Of a stretch of 64,000 bases of DNA, positions 58,962 through 64,000 are shown piece by piece. Source of the DNA: Deinococcus sp. KNUC1210 (GTDB taxonomy: Bacteria > Deinococcota > Deinococci > Deinococcales > Deinococcaceae); contig NZ_CP092190.1 in assembly GCF_022344005.1 (NCBI RefSeq), positions 1,517,001 through 1,581,000 of the forward strand, in the 5' to 3' direction. A model generated the notes under the pieces. The model was given only the letters and a program-made list of their open reading frames with translations. It was not told the origin of the DNA and did no database searches. The translations under genes were made by a program, and so were the position numbers. How positions within the stretch are numbered: position 1 is the stretch's first letter; each line of letters starts with the position of its first letter.

Positions 58962-61900
58962 CTATTTGATGACCGCTCTGAAGCAGGCCGTGCCGCTTTC
59001 GCCCATTGCCAGGGTGCCCAGACTGACGGTCATCGCTCCCTGACTGTAGGTGCCCCCACTGCCCGTGAGAGAGCCGCTGTCGGTATCGCTGGCGCTGCTC
59101 AGGTAAGACACCACCGCGCCGCGTGTCAGCTTCACGCCGTACCCACTGCCAGTAAATCCGGCGCTGTTGGCAAGGGTATCGTACCCGTTAACCGACGTTC
59201 CTCCCGTTCGCAGCGCCGTGACATTGGACGGCACCGAGTCGGTGATCTGGAAAGAGGGCAGGTCGACGCTTCCCTGATTCTGGAAGCCGATACAGTATTC
59301 CAGAACGTCGCCGGGCAGACCTGTGCCGGTGGTTCCGACCGTGCTGCCAGTCTTGACGTTCTGCACCGTTTTGCTCAGCGTGCCCAGAATCAGATTGGTC
59401 GTGGCCGTGCCGGTGTTGTTCGTGCTGTTGGTGTCGTTGGGTGCGGCAACCGTGGCCGTGTTGGTCAACGTTTTGTTACCCGCACCCACCGCAGCCACAC
59501 TGGGCGTCGTCACCGTCACTGTTAGTGTCTGCGTGGCATTGGCCGCCACCGTTCCCAGATTCCAGGTCACGGTGTTGGTGCCGCTGCTGTAGGTGCCGCT
59601 GTTGCTGGCACTCACGAAGGTCACGCCGGTCGGCAGCGTATCGGTCACGACCGTGTTGGCCGCCGCCGAACTGGTGAGATTGGTCACCACCAGACTGTAG
59701 GTCAGCGGAGAGGCAGGATTGGCCAGAACAGCACCCGTCTTGACCAGGCTGAGGTCGGGGTTGAGAGCCGTAAGAACGGTGGAGGTGGAGGCGCACATGC
59801 CGGTGGGGGTGCAACTGGCGCCGGGGGTGGGGGCTGTCCGTGTATCGCCGCCGCCACTGATCGCGGCGTAATTGGTCACCGTTCCCGCTGCGCCGCTGAC
59901 GTTGACGGGCAGGACGATGGCGGTGCCGGTACCCCCCGCCGCGATGACCGCTGCACTGGTGCAGGTCACCGTCTGGCCCGCGAAGGTGCAGCTCCAGCCG
60001 TTGATACTCAGCGTACCTGTCCAGTTGGGAGTGATCCCCGTGGGCAGCGTGTCCACTACCGTGATGGTGCCGCTGCTGGCCAGATCTCCGGCGCTGTTGC
60101 TGGGCGTCAGGGTGTAGGTGGCCCCGCTCTGCCCGGCCACCCAGGGACCGTTGCTGGTTTTCGTCAGCGACAGCACCGTGACTTTCCGGGTGTTGGTGAA
60201 GGTGCAGATGTACGTCGCGCCCACCTTGATATTGGCAGCCGGAATGTTGATCGCGGTGGTGGCCGACGTGAGCGCCACCGTATTGCCCGTGACGGCACTG
60301 TTGCTATCCGTGCAACTGATGGCGGTGGTGTAGCTGCTCAGCGGCACCGTGCTGCCCGTGGCTTCCGTAAGGGTGACGCCCGTGCCGACGGTAGCGGTGT
60401 TGGCCCCGTTGTTGGCCGTGGTCAGCGTGCCGACGGGCACACTGGCGGCGGTGTCCGAGGTGGTGTTCAGCCCGCTCAGAGTGAAGGTGAAGGTGTTGGT
60501 GCCGCTGCCGCCCGAGACCAGTTTTTTCAGGGTCACGGTGGGCGTTTTGCTGTTGGTAAAGGTACACAGCAGGTTGGACGTTGCCAGAATGTTGGCGGCG
60601 GGAATGGTCAGCACAGTGCCCGACAGCGTGCCGAAGGTGGTGCTGCCGTTGGCATTGCTGGATCCGTTCTGATCGCTACAGGTCGCGGCTGTCAGGGTAA
60701 AGCCCGGCGTGACCGTCTCGGTCACCGCCACACTGGTCGAGCCAGGCGCCGAGGTGATGGTGTGCAGGGTGCTGGAGGTGACCGGCGTGTTGACACTCGC
60801 CGTGGTGATGCTGTCGGTGGTGGGCGTGGCATTGGTGAACGCGCTGAACGCGAAGGTGCCGACGTCTCCGAGACTGGTCTTGGCGATATATAGGGTCGCC
60901 GGGCATGCATAGATGCTGTCGAAGTTGTAGGCCACATCGTCATCTGTTGTGCCTGTCGCCGTGGAGTTGTATTTCATACTCGCACTGGACACGGCGGTGA
61001 CCGAAGCCGGCAGGACGACATAACTTCGGGTGGCCGGGTTCAGGCCGTACGTCCCCGTCGTAGTGGTGGCATTGACGACGGTCTGCGAAATCACGGCGCC
61101 GTTGAGGGCCGCGATGCTGCCCACCGTGCTGGAGCCGTTCGAGGTGGTCATCACGGCATAGTCGGTGCCGTTGACGTTCAGCGTCAGTGTGGTGGCCCCC
61201 GAGACTTCATTCAGACCGTTCGACCACGACCAGCGCATATCGACGACGAAGCGCTTGCCGACGCCGCTGGCCGCGCTCACGGTGTAATTGGCCGAGTTGG
61301 TGACCAGAGGAACCGGCTGGGTATAGGTCTGCTTGTCGGTATCGGCAAGACCGGTGGCGTAGGCCGAGGCTCCCGTGGGCCGGGTAAAGCCGTTGATGGT
61401 GTTGTTGTAATAACTGGCAGTGGTGGGAGCCAGCAGGTTGACCGGCGAACCCAGCGTACAGGTGGGTGTGGGCATCGTGGTGGAGGCGGCGCTGACCACG
61501 ATGTTGCTGACGGTGCTGGTGTTGTTGCTGCTGACCGTGTCGGTGGTGCCCGAAGGAGCGGTCACGGTGGCGGTGTTGGTGTAGGTGCCCGCCGTGGTGG
61601 CCACACCCGACACGGTGAACAGCAGGTAATCGCCGCTGGTCGGACTCGTCGCCACATTGTTCACCGGCAGTGCACCGGTGGTGATGCTGATGGTGTTGCC
61701 ACTGCCGCTGGTGGTACTGCCGCAGCTGGCCGTGCCGTAGGCCTGACAGGTCCAGGTGACGTTGGACAGCAGGGAAGTGTTGACAGTATCGGCCACGGTT
61801 GAGCTTGCGACTGCCGTGGGTCCGATGTTCCAGACGGTCAGGGTGTAGCTGGCGGCACTGCCGACGGAGGTGCTGGTGGTGCCGGTCTTGGCAATCGCCA

Positions 61901-64000
61901 GATCCGAACGAATGAGCGTGTTGGTGAAAGTACAGGTGATAGCGGTGTCGGCCGGGTTGATGGTCAGGGTGCTGCCGCTGAGGGCCGTGGCGTTGCCGCT
62001 ACAGACCAGTGTGGTGGTGTAGTTGGCGCTGGAACCGACATTGAAGGTTTCCGCCAGGGTGCCACTCTCGCCGACGTAGACCGTGACGGACGTACCGGTA
62101 TCGGTATTACCTGCCACCGTTGCGGTGGAAACGGGGGTGCTGGCATTGTTGGTAAAGCCCGTGGTCGACAGCGTGACCTTGTCGCCTGCGACACTCGATG
62201 CGGCCCAGGTCTTTTTCAGGGTCAGGGTGGCGCTCTTGCGGGTGTTGGTGAAGGTGCAGGTCAGGTTGTCGCCGCCGACGGGCGTGACGGTGAAGCTGGT
62301 GCCGCTGCCACTGGGCGTCTGACCGCCCGACAGGGTATTGGTACAGGCGTAGGTGCTGGTGTAGTTGCTCAGGTTGGTCGTGCCGGACGCGGTTTCGCTG
62401 AAGGTATACGTCGTTCCAACGGTGGCATTGGTGTTGCTGATGGCCGCACTGGTGACGCTGCTGCCCGTCCCGGTGGTCGTGACCGAGGTGGAACTGGTCA
62501 GACCGAGAGTGAACTGGTCGGTCGCTGCGACGCGTCCCGCTGGCAGTGCCTTTTGCAGACTCAGTTTGGGCGCGGCCAGGATGGTCAGGCGGTAATCTTC
62601 GACTTCGCCGCTGTCGACCCGGCCAGTGGGACTCTGAACCCCCGAGGTGTCGTAGCTGGCCCGCAGACGCACGTAGTTGGTGCCCACCGTGACCGCACTC
62701 ACACCCGTCCAGTTGAGCGTCACGCTGGTGGCGCCGGACACAAACGCGGTGCAGGCCCGTTCGGTGGCCGAATCGAAGGTGCCGTTGCGGTTGAAATCGA
62801 TCCAGCCGCAGACCTGCCCCGCCTGAGACGCACCGGAAATCGGTACCGGCAGGCTGTAGCTGGTCGCGCCCGCAATCAGTGACGGGAAGGTGCTGATGGC
62901 ATCGTCGGAACTGCCGTCGCCGTTGGTGCCGTTGTTGTCGGCTCCGGCGGCCACGGCCTTCGGACTGGAAGCGACGATGGTCGCGCCGTTGACGGTGGTG
63001 GTGTTGTCGGCGGTGATGGTGCTGCCCAGTTTGAGGTCAGAGACGATATGGCTGGCAGCATTCGAGGCGTCGTAGGTGGCAGGCGCGTCGCCAAAATCCT
63101 CATCCACACTGACCGCCATATCGACCGCGTCGACGAGGGTAATGGCCGTGTTGGTATTGGTGCCGTCATCACCGACTGGAATGACGAGTTGAGAGGTATT
63201 GGAGACCGCACGGGTCGAGGTCATGGAGACGGCAAAGGTCAGGGTCGAGTAGGTGCCGTTGATCTGGACGCTGCCACACCCGGCTGGGACGACATTGGTG
63301 CTCGAGCAGTTGGGTTGGATAAAGCTGGTACCCGACCGAACGCTGACCACCCCGAGCTGGGTCCCCGAGTTGGTGACCGCCAGATTGCTGGGGGTGCCGA
63401 GCATGGTCATGGTGGCCCCCGGCGTCGTGAGCTGATAGCTGTTCGCTATCCCCCACGCATCCCCGGTGTTGTTGACTGAGTAGTTGCCACCGACGCCTGC
63501 CACATGAAGGACCGGGTTGGTCACGGGGCGCGAGAAGGTAAAGGTCAGGAGGCCGCGCGAACAGGTCTTGCTCACGCCGACGACATTGGATGACGTATAA
63601 CAATTCGGATCGTTGTAATCGGTGAGCGTCAGAGTTTTGCTGAGGTCAGCGGGATTGGGAACAACCGTCGTGGTACTGCTGCCGTTCTGACGCGTCGCAC
63701 GGACAAGTGTTGCACTGCCGTCGATCGCACTCGGCGTAAACGCGGGGCTGTACGTCGTAAACGTTCCCGACCGGCTACTCATCACCGTTTTAACGGTGCC
63801 AGTGGCATTCGGGTCAGAGACATAGACCGAATTGACGTTGTTGGTGGTGTCGGCAGATGCAGTCACCGTGACTTTCAATCCAGAACGCAGAGTTGTTGAG
63901 GCATTGCCGCCTGCGTAATTACTGGCAGTTGTCTGAAAAACGGCGGCCGGTGTGCCAGCTGTCCAGTCGTAGGTCGCGTTTGTCTGGTCACCTGCGATTT
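58962..64000 (-). CDS. Giant DUF11/GEVED surface protein (N-terminus beyond window)
   Basis: At least 1,679 residues are open to the right edge; the real start lies outside. A GEVED domain ends at DSGEVEDYRLTI (about 62.6 kb). Next come several prealbumin-like repeats with TLKKTWAASS and CTFTNTRKS-type ends, repeated through the middle. DUF11 repeats follow (DLAIAKTGTTSTSVGSAASY, LSLTKTSNGPWVAGQSG, DLSLVKTGAVLANPASP with VVTDTLPTGVTF). Composition is rich in Thr, Ser and Val, typical of secreted adhesin-like proteins. It ends GTLAMGESGTACFRAVIK without LPXTG. It is likely an exported surface or S-layer-associated protein. Confidence 0.9.
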   Translation of the reverse strand, partial: IAGDQTNATYDWTAGTPAAVFQTTASNYAGGNASTTLRSGLKVTVTASADTTNNVNSVYVSDPNATGTVKTVMSSRSGTFTTYSPAFTPSAIDGSATLVRATRQNGSSTTTVVPNPADLSKTLTLTDYNDPNCYTSSNVVGVSKTCSRGLLTFTFSRPVTNPVLHVAGVGGNYSVNNTGDAWGIANSYQLTTPGATMTMLGTPSNLAVTNSGTQLGVVSVRSGTSFIQPNCSSTNVVPAGCGSVQINGTYSTLTFAVSMTSTRAVSNTSQLVIPVGDDGTNTNTAITLVDAVDMAVSVDEDFGDAPATYDASNAASHIVSDLKLGSTITADNTTTVNGATIVASSPKAVAAGADNNGTNGDGSSDDAISTFPSLIAGATSYSLPVPISGASQAGQVCGWIDFNRNGTFDSATERACTAFVSGATSVTLNWTGVSAVTVGTNYVRLRASYDTSGVQSPTGRVDSGEVEDYRLTILAAPKLSLQKALPAGRVAATDQFTLGLTSSTSVTTTGTGSSVTSAAISNTNATVGTTYTFSETASGTTNLSNYTSTYACTNTLSGGQTPSGSGTSFTVTPVGGDNLTCTFTNTRKSATLTLKKTWAASSVAGDKVTLSTTGFTNNASTPVSTATVAGNTDTGTSVTVYVGESGTLAETFNVGSSANYTTTLVCSGNATALSGSTLTINPADTAITCTFTNTLIRSDLAIAKTGTTSTSVGSAASYTLTVWNIGPTAVASSTVADTVNTSLLSNVTWTCQAYGTASCGSTTSGSGNTISITTGALPVNNVATSPTSGDYLLFTVSGVATTAGTYTNTATVTAPSGTTDTVSSNNTSTVSNIVVSAASTTMPTPTCTLGSPVNLLAPTTASYYNNTINGFTRPTGASAYATGLADTDKQTYTQPVPLVTNSANYTVSAASGVGKRFVVDMRWSWSNGLNEVSGATTLTLNVNGTDYAVMTTSNGSSTVGSIAALNGAVISQTVVNATTTTGTYGLNPATRSYVVLPASVTAVSSASMKYNSTATGTTDDDVAYNFDSIYACPATLYIAKTSLGDVGTFAFSAFTNATPTTDSITTASVNTPVTSSTLHTITSAPGSTSVAVTETVTPGFTLTAATCSDQNGSSNANGSTTFGTLSGTVLTIPAANILATSNLLCTFTNSKTPTVTLKKLVSGGSGTNTFTFTLSGLNTTSDTAASVPVGTLTTANNGANTATVGTGVTLTEATGSTVPLSSYTTAISCTDSNSAVTGNTVALTSATTAINIPAANIKVGATYICTFTNTRKVTVLSLTKTSNGPWVAGQSGATYTLTPSNSAGDLASSGTITVVDTLPTGITPNWTGTLSINGWSCTFAGQTVTCTSAAVIAAGGTGTAIVLPVNVSGAAGTVTNYAAISGGGDTRTAPTPGASCTPTGMCASTSTVLTALNPDLSLVKTGAVLANPASPLTYSLVVTNLTSSAAANTVVTDTLPTGVTFVSASNSGTYSSGTNTVTWNLGTVAANATQTLTVTVTTPSVAAVGAGNKTLTNTATVAAPNDTNSTNNTGTATTNLILGTLSKTVQNVKTGSTVGTTGTGLPGDVLEYCIGFQNQGSVDLPSFQITDSVPSNVTALRTGGTSVNGYDTLANSAGFTGSGYGVKLTRGAVVSYLSSASDTDSGSLTGSGGTYSQGAMTVSLGTLAMGESGTACFRAVIK

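Overview
This is a GC-rich bacterial chromosome segment that looks like Deinococcus or a close relative. That assignment is an inference from gene content and style: LptF/G with FabZ and MreB, an MGDG-synthase-like glycosyltransferase, many leaderless or weak-SD starts, and a very large DUF11/GEVED surface protein. The window has three parts: core chromosome (1-26.37 kb), an integrated accessory element of about 26.6 kb (26,387-53,038), and core chromosome again (53.05-64.0 kb).

Left core. Genes in order are ftsH (cut by the left edge), a DUF4384 lipoprotein, a MazG/YfiT/Nudix run, a SAM methyltransferase, a glycosyltransferase-deacetylase pair, an LptF/G-family permease, fabZ, mreB, two transporters with their regulators, an arsenate-reductase-like protein, an M20 peptidase, ruvC, a dipeptide ABC transporter operon (binding protein, DppB, DppC), an IscA/ErpA-type Fe-S carrier, an M24 peptidase, a PadR regulator with a clear promoter-operator, a marR-MFS-VOC operon, an SDR enzyme, mgsA and a cyclodeaminase-like protein. 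At least four genes here are split by apparent single-base deletions.

Accessory element. It sits in the 3' half of a tRNA with a CAT anticodon. A perfect 62-bp direct repeat (26,387-26,448 and 52,977-53,038) marks attL and attR, and a tyrosine integrase follows the intact tRNA. Almost everything from 49.27 kb down to 29.36 kb is one long minus-strand run: SNF2 helicase with DUF3883, PLD-like nuclease, AlbA_2 ATP-binding protein, DUF1156 DNA methyltransferase, DUF499 ATPase (two frameshifts), McrC, McrB, a divergent family-A DNA polymerase, a 48-residue membrane protein and an AAA+ ATPase. The helicase-methylase-ATPase set resembles known Hma-like antiphage loci. Here it is joined directly to a type IV McrCB restriction module (gene order reversed) and to a possible replication or repair module. 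The right end carries a NERD-domain protein and an outward-facing consensus promoter.

Right core. This holds a CobB sirtuin, a class V aminotransferase, a lipoprotein, a YhhQ-type queuosine-precursor transporter, a ChlI-like AAA+ ATPase, and a giant DUF11/GEVED surface protein that runs off the right edge.

How it fits together. The core shows ordinary envelope, lipid, peptide-uptake and regulatory functions. The element looks like a tRNA-targeted island whose main cargo is DNA-directed defence. The repeated one-base deletions, mostly in homopolymers and found in both core and island, suggest uncorrected sequencing errors, so the split genes may be intact in the living strain.
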